A stretch of 64,000 nt of DNA from Diprion similis (Eukaryota > Arthropoda > Insecta > Hymenoptera > Diprionidae): positions 13,728,031-13,792,030 of the forward strand of contig NC_060106.1 of NCBI RefSeq assembly GCF_021155765.1, given 5' to 3'. The number at the start of each line of letters is the position of its first letter. The first letter of the stretch is position 1. Shown one piece after another: positions 47,389 to 59,500 of the stretch. A program made the translations under genes and the position numbers. The notes under the pieces are model-generated. The model saw only the letters and a program-made list of their open reading frames with translations, made no database searches and was not told the DNA's origin.

Positions 47389-50300
47389 TCACTCCTCCAG
47401 CATGCTCTTACCTGCTTTAGTGGCGAACGGGTCCTTCGGATGATTCGTCTTGATAGCGTTCATCCGTCTGTTTTGCACCCCGGGTGCGCCCCCGCCCCCA
47501 CAGCCCCCCGGAGGAAGCAGAGCAGCCTGTTGACCACATCCAGGAACACCTCCTCCTGGACCTCCGGTCGGCGGAGCGCCGGGTGCTCTGACCCGTGGCT
47601 GCTCGACGGGAAGCACACGGCGTCTCTTTTTCGGTAGCTTCGCACGGGCTTGCGTGTGGCTGTAGTACATTGCGAAGTTGCTGACGATGACGGGGACCGG
47701 GAGGGCGATCGTTAGCACACCGGCGAGGGCGCAGAGGGCGCCAACAAACATCCCGACGTACGTTTTCGGCACCATGTCTCCGTAGCCGACGGTGGTCATG
47801 GTGACCAGAGCCCACCACAATCCGAGCGGTATGCTCTTGAAGTCGTTCTTCGGGTTGTACTGAATCCTCTCAGCGTAGTAGACGAGGCTTGCGAATATAA
47901 CGATGCCGAGAACGAGGAAGAAGACCAGGAGGGTCAGCTCCTTCGCGGACGCCCGGAAGGTTTGGATCAGGATCTTGAGTCCCGAGGAGTGCCTCGTCAA
48001 TTTGAACAGTCTCATGATTCTGATAATACTGAAAAACTCGAGGATGTCCGCGTTCTCCAGATGCGCGGCGAACTTCTGGAGGGCGAGGTCTATGTAGAAG
48101 CTCAGAGTTGCTATCATGTCGATTAGATTGACCGAACTTTTTATGAACTCGCATCTGTTGGGGCTCGCCACAATGCGTATCACGAACTCCAGGGTGAACC
48201 ACGCGTTGCATACGCACTCGATGTAGAAAAATGCGTCGTGGGCGTTCGTTTGTGTCTTTTCCAGCGCCCAGGCCGACTCATTCTTGAAGTACACCGTATT
48301 GTTTACTATCACTGGCACCCGCATGTCCGGGTGCGTTTTCAGGCAGAACGACAGTATCGAGACGCAAATGAAGAATACGGAAATCACACCGATGATCTGC
48401 AACACGGGAGACTAAATTGTATTTCCTCATGTATCTTCAAAGTTGAGTGCCTACTCTGCTCGATGGGGTGAAAACTTTTAACATCATTGGCTATTGTCCT
48501 CAAGTGGATCGGGCAGAATTGCAGACACCAAGCCGAAGCTGAACATCTGAGAGTGCGCGCCTGTCGCCAGTTAGATTCTCTAGGGAGACAAGGTTATTTG
48601 ATTCGCAATGAACGACCCTTCAAGGGCGGTGAGCCGTGAGATGCCGCCAACTCAAAGACGACAAATGCATACCTATTTGCGGAGGGTTGTTATTCAAATC
48701 ACGCGAGAATATCATGGAAATGGGCGGCTTATGGAACAGAGCTCGAGTTTCACCAAACCGGGACTCGAATATGCTTCATTCCTTAATTTACAAACAATGT
48801 ATTCATTTGACAATATGCTGCTTCGGCTTATTGAAAAATTTATTGCAAGAAATGCACAATAAAACCTCGTTACATCACACAGAGAGAAACGTTAGACGAG
48901 TCTGAAGCGAAAAGAAAGAGCCTTGTTCATTCACCTTCGAAACTGTGATTTTATGGTAGGTTAGACAAATATTGTAACCGAGGACTGAGTTCCTAACATC
49001 GGTTTCACGTTTTTATTAATACGTCTCGTTGCCCTGAACGTCAGTTCTAAGAAGTAAGATTGTAATTCACCTGATGCTTCTAATTTTGTGATCCTTCTTC
49101 GCTTTGCCTTTTTTCACACAACCTCACTCACGTCTATTCATCAATTTGCAAAAAAATTACTATATTTTTACCCTTTACTCAAAAACCAGACGACGATCTA
49201 ATGCAGTCTAAAGTTCAAGAGATCTAAAGCGATCGATTCTATGGATAGGTAATTTTAACGGAAGAAAAAATAGCGAACGAAAATTTTCACCGTCAAGGAG
49301 CTGCTACAAAGGGTTACTTTGGGAAATGCATAATTACGTATTGTATGTAATTACTGGGTTGACGACAGCTAATATCGGGACATTATGTGTAATTGGAGGG
49401 GCAAACTATGTTAATTTCAAGAGCTTTCAGAGTATATTGATAAAGTTCCGTTTAGCGAGACCGGCATCTTCGCATCAATACAACTCAGCCCAACCTACCT
49501 ACCTTCGCAGCGTTTGAGGAGTAGGGCTCGTCAAAGAGGGACCACATCTTCGGTTTGAGCCTCTGCCACCATGAAAGTGTTCCCTCGTAATAGTCTTCCT
49601 CGAAACCAAACTTCCTCGCGAGTTCTTCGTCGCTCGGTTTATCTGTGTCAAGGTCCAATCTGTCCAGGACGGCGAGTGTCTCCTGAGTATCCCGATGCTA
49701 AAATCGGAAAGAGCTGTTCAAAAAAGCCATTAAACAATCTCAAGGGGGTGGCAAAAGATGCAAATAAGTTTCCTTTGCCACTTTTATACCTGTTATACAA
49801 TGCAGATTGAGTTTTCGCGGGCTTTCTTACACCTACAAAGTAAACTTTATTATACGTACACCATCGGCCACGCTAAGCGTGAAAGCAGTTTCTTTTGCCC
49901 CATTTGAGCTGACGTTACCAGTAAACCGAAGATCATGAATCAGAGCATTATCGAGAAAAGTACTTGGAGCATATCTGCGTTCACGTTTTTGCAAATTTCT
50001 CGAACAACGCAGTCGCTGCTTCCTTTATGCTTCTGGCCCAGTAAGGCGGCAATTCCCTTCTTGCGAATACGGTCCTTAAAGATAGTCCAGATCTACTATT
50101 CGTTCTGATTTATGGGATGGTTATGCACCGTATCGTATCCCTGTATCTCTTGTCTCGAGAGAAAAAAAGTGTTATACTGAGTCGGATGGGTTGTAAATAG
50201 ATCGTCTCATGCGGCCAACATGATTTTAACAATAAGAACCGCTTCGCGTGCAGTACAGAATAACTTTCTGGTCCCTGATCTATTTTCTTTCTAGAGCGGT

Positions 50301-51901
50301 CAATCGATACCTGGGACGGTAGAACGTCGCGGAGTGCGCCGCTGGCGTTGAAATATACTACAGGTGTACGTATGTACATCACCTTTGCACGTTAGCCGAG
50401 AGTTAGATCAAACTCGGTTTAAGGAAAACCGTTAAATACGCCAGAGAGTAGCTGTGTAACGGTTAAATACTGCCGTGAGACGCGACAAGACCATAATTGC
50501 GGAATTTGCGGGTCTCGCTCAAGTATGTGCTATGCGAAAATATAGACGATCTACACGTTCTCTAGGCAAGATAAAAAATTCACAAAATTTGAATTGACTG
50601 ATTTTTTGGTTCGCTACGTGAGCTGCTGTAAGATCGAAGTTCCAGGAAAAATTCCGAAACTAATAGCAGGATAATCGAGCATACTTAAGTCTATATTATA
50701 ACGTAAACTAGCAGAACGCCGACTGTAATTGAAAGTATTTATGCCGCTAGCAGTAGACACTGTAGAAATGAAGTTTCGATTCTTAGACATAAGATTTTAT
50801 CTCTTTACTCTCCTCCTACTCGACTCTCTTAATCGACGTCTGTATAGAATTCCCAACTACATTAGCATATTTGAAACACGGCTTCAATCTACGAGTTAAT
50901 CCGAATACCGTCTTACTCGGTTGAAAAAATAATAAAGTCAATTTATGAGTAAACTTTCGTAGACAATAGTAGACGCGGTTCAATAATGATCGAACAATGA
51001 AATTTGCATTGAAAACGCTGAAGGGTCGTAAAAAGCGTTTGAAAACTTCTCTTTAAAACTATCACTTGCAGTAATGATAAAGGTGTTTAAAGTTGCGTGG
51101 GAGTTATCTGGCGTATAAGAACGGCAAGGGACAAGTTTGAGAAGGACGCTGCCCAGAATAAAGTGGTGCGGGTTTCAGACGGTCACGGAATCACAGAAGG
51201 AACATTTAATTGTCTTTACGGGTTCGTGGGTTTAGGGTTTCAGGGAGTGCCGACTCGAAGTGTAACGATTGAGCCGGCGAGTGCGAAAATCAAACCTATC
51301 TACCCTAAGCAAACAAGTGAACACCGAAATAACGGGCCGGCCGATTTCCAAAAGCTCCGTCGTGCGGAATTTCATACATTGTTTTATCTTTCTCTCGGTC
51401 TCCTCAAAGAGATAATGAAAAATTCATCGCTTTTGAAATTGGCGGCCAATCTTTTGACGTTCATTTGCACAACGGAGTCAAATCGAGCCATGCAAATGCC
51501 TCTTGATATGGAATTGCGACGAGGGATGACGAGGAGGAAGCCAGTTCTCCGAAAGAGGCCCGCGTAGATTATACCTGCGTGTACGTCATCCAACAGCAGG
51601 GCTCAACCTGGTTCGAGTCAAGGCCCCAGAACTCGAGTTCCTCCTCGAAGAGGGGCCCGCACACGTCGGTCGGATAGTGCAACTTCCCGGTCCGGTAATA
51701 GTTGAGGACCTGGGCGAAGACACCGGGATGTCGATCGAAGAAGTACTCGTTCAGGATGGGGTCGTAGTTAGCCAGCGCCTCGGTCAACCGGGACAGTCGG
51801 GTTGCTGGGATCTTCTTAAGGGTCGCCTTGTACGTCTCGTGGCGGATACCCCCCACATTGAGAACCACGCGGTTCTCCGCGTCCATGTTGATCAGGTTCA
51901 T
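47389..51901 (-). CDS. Shaw: Shaw (Kv3-type) voltage-gated potassium channel, 3 coding exons, 509 aa
   Basis: Coding exons, in transcript order: 51901-51575, 49697-49503 and 48396-47389, joined in phase 0 at GT-AG sites. The ATG ([13 protein letters not shown]) is preceded by 32 noncoding bases and a good acceptor (TTGTTGCAG, exon from 51,933), so a noncoding first exon lies upstream. The T1 domain fills residues 5-105, with the zinc signature H-X5-C-X20-CC beginning HYPTDVC. S1 is about 175-194, S2 228-250, S3 262-280, S4 294-313 ([10 protein letters not shown], few charges as in Shaw), S5 324-347, filter TVGYGD 376-381 and S6 with PVPV 407-410. Sequons NNT and NES (206-215) lie in the S1-S2 loop. 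A Gly/Pro-rich tail follows at 444-484. As a tetramer in the neuronal plasma membrane it conducts K+ and sets excitability. Introns are 1,877 bp and 1,106 bp. The C-terminus may vary through an internal donor near 47,411. Confidence 0.93.
47410..47413 (-). promoter_or_regulatory. Shaw: Candidate alternative splice donor in last Shaw exon
   Basis: On the minus strand the sequence AAAGCAG|GTAAGAG, a near-perfect donor, lies eight codons before the stop. The exon would end at 47,412. Read through, it encodes GKSMLEE and a stop. If spliced, the C-terminal residues come from an unlocated exon below 47,389. Confidence 0.5.
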
Positions 51902-51932
51902 ACTGATCACGGCTCTGGTAGCGCCGATCCCA

Positions 51933-51936
51933 CCTG
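51933..51936 (-). promoter_or_regulatory. Shaw: Splice acceptor of the Shaw start-codon exon
   Basis: GGATTGGTTGTTGCAG precedes the exon that carries the ATG. It implies that at least one 5' noncoding exon lies at higher coordinates. Confidence 0.55.
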
Positions 51937-52006
51937 CAACAACCAATCCGGACTCAATACTCACGTATTTCATCAGCCACGTTACACACTGACAAGCGTA
52001 TAACAT

Positions 52007-52480
52007 GCATACCTAATTATAACACACGAGTCTAGCCGCCCTTTGTCTATAAATTGTTCCCTATACCGTGGCTGGGGTTTTTCTTCCAACAGTTCGCGCG
52101 GAAATGCCCGTTGAATAATTTTCATGCCGAGAGAAGTCCGCGTCGCCCGTTGATTGGAATTGAAATCTGATTGAGATCGAGGGATGCGGCGAGGCGGGTT
52201 TGACTCGTCAGTCAAACTTAATATGGATAAAAGGATTATAAAACTCGGTCCGCGATGTCACGCTCCTCCTCTTTTTGTCGCGTCCTTCGATCGCTTTTCC
52301 CGATTCTATTTCTACAGCCTGCAGCAGATTATTACTGAACGATTTTACGCTAACGGGTAAACCTGAAATCATAATTAAGGTTGCGTACGCGTGTCATCTC
52401 AGAGAAAAACGGCCCTGCAGAGAATTTGGGAGAGAAGCTGGATGGGAGAGATTCCACGGCCTTCGTATCCGCGTCTTCAG
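52007..52480. other. Upstream flank of Shaw
   Basis: No gene is seen. Probably the 5' intron or leader of Shaw, between the acceptor at 51,934 and the GC-rich block. Confidence 0.35.
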
Positions 52481-53425
52481 GCCCGACGACTGAACGGACG
52501 GTAAATTCTCGTGGAAGGCTCACCACGTTTCCGCGGTGCGCGGGGTGACCCCCGTTTCAGGGCGAGCGCGCCTGACAGCGAGCGATCGAAACCTCCTCCT
52601 TCACCCGTGACGTCACACTCTCGCCATGCAGAGGCAGCGCGCGCGGAATCGATATCGTGCGTGCACGCACGCGAGCCAACCGATAACCCTAATCTGCCTT
52701 GGTCACCCTAATCACCCTGCACGTAGCGCACGGCTCGGTCCTACCGGGTGAAGGAGGAATTCGAGTTCTATAATCTACGGAGGGACGAAATGGCGGGTAA
52801 ATATACCGGGTGGAAGGCGGAAAAGGGCTCGGCGAAATTCGGAAGGTTGCCGGAGCGACTCGCCTCAGCACCTATCTTTACGCACCCTTAGCTCTTTCAT
52901 GACCAGCATATCCTCCGCGACATCTCAGCGGCTCCGTCCTCTTCTCATGACAAGCACCTGGCGCCGGCACGGCACCGGTGCGGCACCGGCACGGCAGCTA
53001 GAGCCTCGTTTCTCCCCAACGTAGGGATTCCGTCGGCGAATCTATTCCGCGATTCACTCCACTGACTGGACGCAATTCCCAAAGTCTTGCGCTCTTCACC
53101 CTCTCGTCGCGTGCCGAAATTTCAACTCCGCGGCTCACCGCTGGTGCCTCAGCAACGACAACGACGCGCGGTTCATAGTCGGTCTAGCCCCAAACGGCCT
53201 CCGGTCGAGCGCAGACTAAACTGACCCCGACGGTGAGCGACGGCGCCGCGGGGTCCCGGGGGATGAAGGAGGGCGTCTCGACGCGCAAACTCGACGTCGA
53301 CGTCGCGGTCCGACGTCGCCGTCGCCGTTGCCGCTCACTTCACCCTCACTTCCGTCGACGACCGCATCGCTGACCCACTGCCCCCTCGAATTCCCTGCAC
53401 TCTTCTGCCCCGCGGTGTTACACAC
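52480..53425. promoter_or_regulatory. GC-rich, CpG-dense block, possible Shaw promoter
   Basis: Base composition changes sharply to GC-rich with many CpG sites. Short repeats are dense: GGCACCGGTGC and CGGCACCGGCACGG near 52,960-53,000, and GACGTCGACGTCG with CGCCGTCGCCG near 53,290-53,330. The position upstream of the minus-strand Shaw gene fits a promoter or noncoding first exon. Open frames through it are long only because GC-rich DNA has few stops. No core promoter element is convincing. Confidence 0.35.
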
Positions 53426-56400
53426 CCTGCACCCCGTCGCGTTGTATGTACATGCGGGGCTGTGTGCCTGCCATAAATGGCGTACCCTGTATGAGTCGTG
53501 CCTACGCTACCCCCGCACGCTATGAAAACAGCAATATCTGTAACCAAAGCCAGCCGGCCCGAGTGTGCTCTTCTTTAACATGGCGCACACAATTATAATA
53601 TGTATAAATGTGAGTGAGCTGGCCGCAAGCAGTTGGCGGGGGTGCGGAATACGTTAAAATTCGCTGAGTGAGATTTTCATTTCGAGTACAAGGTGCCTCG
53701 TGTCACCCGCGCCCTAGACTCGATGTAATCAATCAACCGGCACGATGCATACGATCAGAAATACCTCGATAGCCTACCTACCCGATACGCATCAAGTGGG
53801 CAGGCTTTCAACGCGAAGATAAATGGCTCGTAACTGTAAGGGGGAGGCAAACGGCCGAGATAACGATGCGCTTTACGAGTCCATACGTCCATGGTTGAGA
53901 AAGTTGAGTAAATTATAAGATCAGAGGTCGCTTTCTACTTCCTTCGATTCGTTCTTCGCCACTCGCTCTTCGCTTGCTGTCTTCACCGTTCACCCTCTGA
54001 CCGATTTTCCGTACGGTCGTAGGGGATGAACGTTCGACCCGTTTTACCCGACCTCTTACAACCCTTTCGATGTGCAATTTTCTAACCTTACGGGTTTCGG
54101 CACGAAACAAGACTCCTCACAGCTTTCCGTATAGATGGTTTTACCCTCGATAAATATAAGTGACTCTTACATGTGCGGCTGCAGTGGTATATCGACTGCC
54201 GAGTGTCCTCGCTAAATATTACAACGGCACCTGATTTCGTTCACTGGATAATAAAATATGAATATGTGGAGCTCGCTGCTTATAGCTGCGGCGTTTTATG
54301 AATTTCTGCATGCACAATACCGTTGCCCTAGGGTGAAAATTACATCCTCCGTTACGCTGGAAGAAAGAAAACAGGCAGAAATGAAGCAGGCAGCAGGAGT
54401 CTGAGTGCCGAGTGAAGTCGATGAATATACATGATCAACCTGGCGATGTGTCGGCACGCGGCGTCGTGCGTCGGGACGCAGGGAACTCGCATCCCGACGC
54501 GATTCCCCGACTCTCTGCGTCGCCTTCCTCTCAGGATTTCCCTTTGTCCGATGCGAAGCCAGATACGAAGTCGCCACGCGCCCCGGTGACGTCAGGTAAA
54601 TTTCAAAGAAAATACGCGAGGCTGAGGTGGCTCGGGGTATCCTGGTGGGGACAGTTGCCTCGAGCAAATGTTCCGCCGGTCGATAGGACGCTTGCGCCCT
54701 CCGCACGCGAGAAACTCTGCCTATGTGCCACAGCTTTTAACCGTCTATACCTATAACCGTATACGACTAGCTGCTGCAACACAAAAGTGTCGGTATAGGT
54801 GGAGATCCCTCCTGTGAGTGGGCGCGGAGCACCGCATTGTAGATTATTGCCGAACCAAAATGTAATACAAGCTCGATTGTATTACTAATCCAGAACGTCA
54901 AGTTCGTTCCTCGAGCTTTCCACTGCGGAAAGCTTTATTTTATTAACAATTATTGTTACGTTATTCCAGTACTTATGTACCGGATGTACGCTGAGTGAAA
55001 TTATTATCGATTTTCCGACAATGTTATTGGCTTCCTTAAACGTGGTGGGTGTAATTACCGCTTTGCCGGGTGACATGGCCGCGCTAGAAGCGCCAGAGCA
55101 TTAATCAGTAATGAGGTCATTAATCACCCTCGCGCATAAGATGTTATTATTTACCGTCTGATTCTGGCACGGAGATAATATGCGCGCTCGGTGTACCTAT
55201 CTGAGCGAGAATGAAAAAGGCTCTGTTTAATAAACTACAATCTTCATTCAGGCGCAGTGACCTGGACAACCGGCTGCAGGCTACGTATTAAAAATTGACA
55301 TACCTATATGCGACACCGGTTTCCTCAGCACAGTTCGGTAAACACCATCAGGCAGGATTGCAACATTTTTCATTCGAGAGTTCGGCAGTGGAACAGAATT
55401 TTCTGTGCTTAATTAATATTTCAATGAAGGTATGCATATGTATTCCAGAGTCACGTTTGCTTTTAGGACCATTCGGCATTGGAAGTCTTGCGTTTCGGCT
55501 AATTTATGTATTCTTCAATATGTTTTTAGTCCGACAAAACATATCTTCTTTAATATTTCAGGCTCGAAATGTTTCGGAAGAGAATGAGATCTTACAGAAC
55601 GATGGAATTTTTTCCGAACACGAAAACACCCCCATAATAGATTGACTGAATTAGTATTTCTGCAGGTTACGCAAACGATGAATTTTATATTTCCCCCCAA
55701 AAAACGTACTGACTTTGGGATTTAAGTTTTACGTAAGACCAGTACGTGGGAGCGCGCCAATAGTCAATTCACTCCAAAGCGGATGTTTAACAAACGCTTT
55801 TGAAACCTAGTCGTTCGTGGTTCTAAAGACGAAGAGGAAGCATAACAAGAGGCGTAAATATAGAGCTACGGGGAATCGGGATAGTTATGGGTTCAAGTTG
55901 GAATTCGTAAGCAAAACCTGCATGCGATGCAAATTGCTCGTAACAATTACCTTCGGTAGCGAGTTTATGACTATACAGTAGCCAGCAGCGAAGGGGATCG
56001 AGTTATAGTCACATGATTACGTATCAATTGACGAAACAGCCCATCTACGTGGCTTTCAGTCGCGACGTTTTTACCAGTCTCGGTCGTCGGTGAAATGATA
56101 TTGGCAGATTATACGCACGTGATCAAAGTTCTGACGTCTTTGCAGCTTTTGCGTCCAATCCCGTGGCAACGAGTTGATCCACGATATTTTTTTATCATTC
56201 AAACTTTGGCACGGCAGTCAGGGAAGTTGAGTTACATCAAGACATTCATTTATACATTAAACAATAACATGAACTGTTTGGGACTACTTGTCAATTTTTC
56301 ATCACCGCGTATCCTTGACTTTTAAACCACGTGTGTTACTTACTGGGTTTCATCTCTCCTGTTTATAGTACAAGGCATCTGTAACTTTACGCATTTATAT

Positions 56401-56562
56401 CTACTCATTCAACGAAAATAACTGAAAGAAAAACTACACTTTGGTGAAAATTCATCTGAATCCTGAAACGCGAACGTCACGTTTCGCACAATCAAATCTG
56501 TTTCACTAACATTTCTCCTGTGTGCTAATGAATCAAAATCGCCATCATCTAGCTGGTTCCAT
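53426..56562. other. Intergenic DNA between the two channel genes
   Basis: I see no supported gene. The part just below 56,562 should include the 3' UTR of the upstream channel gene. Small frames (for example about 114 codons at 54,412-54,756) look fortuitous. Confidence 0.4.
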
Positions 56563-59500
56563 TCATAATGTAGGGTTGCATGCATCCGAACGAATTGTGG
56601 ATGAATGGGAGGTTGATTTTTGAGGTTCATTGTCGGATGTTTCTACGGTTTCTGCAGTTTTCTCCGTTTCCAAATCCAAATCTTCGGGTGAACAGCCCTT
56701 CGAATTGTTGTTCGTGATCTGGATCGCTGTGAATTCTTTCTGCTCAGATGGCATCGTCGTAGCCCTCGGCCGAATCTCTGCTAAATTCGCCAAAATCTGT
56801 GGCTGAAAATTTCAAAAGTAAAATTAAATGCGTTTCCGTAATTTGATAATTCCACAAAAAATAATTTATAACATTTCTCAACATATGTAAATCGCTGTAT
56901 ATAAAATTACGCAAGTCATCATTCACACATGATCGGATGAGATAGGCAGCACGACTGTGTGGAGACGATAATGAACGAATCCTTCCACGGGTTTCTATTA
57001 TCTTCTCAGACTAACCCTCCGTCGATTATCTCTTTATTGTGTGAGATATACAGTTTTAATCATTTTCACATATGAAAAAATTTATCGAGAAAATTTAGGG
57101 GGGAGGAGGGGGCGCAAGATGTTGGAGGGTCTTCAAGACAGCGACAAGAACAAATTAATGGGACGTTGTTGAATGGCGCTGATCGCTATATAGTCGTCGA
57201 CATTTTATATAGCTTATTTCCTCGCCCGTTGTGCGTATTCGTCGTTAAGCAATTTCATCGTTGTATGCGCGGTGACCCGTTTTACGACCGAGTCAATTTC
57301 ACTCCAGAAGACGTCTGCTGCCGTGGATCGTACTTCTATCGTCGGTCATGTTGCGATCCACACTTATCGTAACGGCTACTACTTTGGCCAAGTAATTTTG
57401 ATACCAATTTCAACCTTGCATCACGGCGATAGAGTAACGAGCTAATAAAGTAATGTGTATAAAAACAATTTACCTGCATTTGCAGGAACGTATCGATCCC
57501 AATGGTGGCCGGTCGAGGCATTAGGGGAGCCGTGAACCTCGGCAATGTGTTTACGAAGTCTTGATTTTGAATGGTGGTATTTTGATGAGGCTTGTGATGC
57601 CTGTTTCTTCGCGGTGCTTCTGCTGGCAGAACTCTTCGTCTTTGCTTCGGTAATTTGCTGCGGGCCTGAGGAGGAAGGATCATCACTTTTAGCACTAAAT
57701 CAAAAGTAACATTGAAACTGCACGCAATTTCACGTACGAAACGATAGTTAGATACATCATGGCCATGGCATACAGTGCAGTGTCACTGAAACTCACCTGC
57801 GTGTGGGAATAGAACATGGAGAAGTTGCTGACGATTACCGGTACTGGTAAAGCGATGGTTAATACTCCTGCCAGGGCGCAAAGAGCGCCGACAAATTTTC
57901 CAGGAAAAGTTTTAGGCGCCATGTCGCCGTAACCAACCGTGGTCATCGTTACCAAAGCCCACCAGAGACCTTCGGGAATGCTTTGAAAGTTGTTTCCTGG
58001 ATTATGCTGGAAAGTGACGAACGACAGTCTGACTTTGATCTTGGGGATACTCAGCAACAGATCGAGAAAGGGCTGAGCCCGAAGTCAATAGAAATGTTTG
58101 AATTCGGGTTTGACTCGGCCGTCACGCGTTTTGGCAGGCCAACACACAGTTGAGAGATAACGTGCTGTCAGTTTCAGAAAGCACAGAGTATCGCGTTCGT
58201 TCATTTAGAAATTTCGGAGGAATCGCAGAGATTTGTGACTTTCAGATTCAAGCACGAAGTGACGCAGTGCGGTGTTTACGGACTGTTGAACACCGGTGTC
58301 GGAGACGCACGGCTTGGGGTACCCGGTGAAACGGTTCTCTATACTCGTAGGATAGTCGCAACTTTCCGACTATTCAGGGCGTAACAACTCCACGAGTAAA
58401 ACGTGCGAATCACACGCGGAATGTAGAGGTAGTTGAATGAAGAGAAGAACGCGGTAGACTGGAAGTGGAAACTAGCACGAGTAGACTCCGAGGAATTACT
58501 CTCAGTTAAAGCATAGAAGGAGATACGCAGAGAAGTACGCGGCGAAAGAAAAGCTCCATTTCACGATGAAAGTTTCATACGACAAACTCTGATTGCAGAC
58601 TTCAGAGCAGCTAAAAATTCGGGGATTTCTTCGAGCGTCGGTACGAGGACTACAGTTTCTGGTAAACAAAGGAATTCCTCACATTTCGCGGCATTCAGAA
58701 GGTGCTCGGAGGTTGAGCTAAAAATGCAGGTGTTCATGTTGCGCAAATTTTTACGAGCTAGAAAATTTCGGCGGCATATCTACACTTATAAAGCTACATT
58801 ATGTCCGGAAGAGATATCGCCCGTATTTTCTTACTTTATACGCACCTAACATTAAACCAGAACGGCGGTGAACTCCTGGCCTTGTGACAAAATTCACTCG
58901 TTCCATGTATTTGATTCTGAACTGGTCTTTCCATGTCCTGAACTTGATGATACGTACCTGAAAACGTTCGGCGTAGTAGACCAGGCTGGCAAACAGTACG
59001 ATGCCTAGCAGCAGAAAGAAGACCAGGAGGACGAGTTCTCTGGCGGATGCCTTGAAGGTGTGAATCAGAATGCGAAGGCCTGGAGAGTGTCGAGTGAGTT
59101 TGAACAGTCTAAGAACTCGTACGACTGAGAAGGCTTCCAAAAATTGAACTTGATCTATCATAAACTCCGTGTAGAAGCTCAGGGTGGCTGCGAGGTCGAT
59201 CAGGTTCACCGGTGACATAGCAAATTGTTTCAAGCTTGGAGTGGCCTGAGAAATAAAGATAAGAATTAACTCAGCTTGTCCGCTGTGATTGTTCTAGTAT
59301 GGACGAACGATCATGTGATATGATTTGAGAAAAGCACGCGACTCTGATCTTCGATGAGTTTTCGTAAAATGATGCGGAAAAAGAAACATCTGGTCATTTG
59401 TAAGGAGATGGCGATTATACGAACCAGACAACGAAGCACTAGCTCGACCGTGAACCAGCCGTTGCAGGCCAATTCCAGGTAGAAGAAAGCCCAATGAGGC

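Noticed and set aside
51097..51567. 156-codon plus-strand frame inside Shaw intron 1
   Set aside because: It begins with GTG and not ATG, is antisense to Shaw, and has no known motif or splice context.
54296..54756. 114-136 codon frames on both strands
   Set aside because: Overlapping, antisense to each other, and without recognisable content; likely chance in GC-rich DNA.
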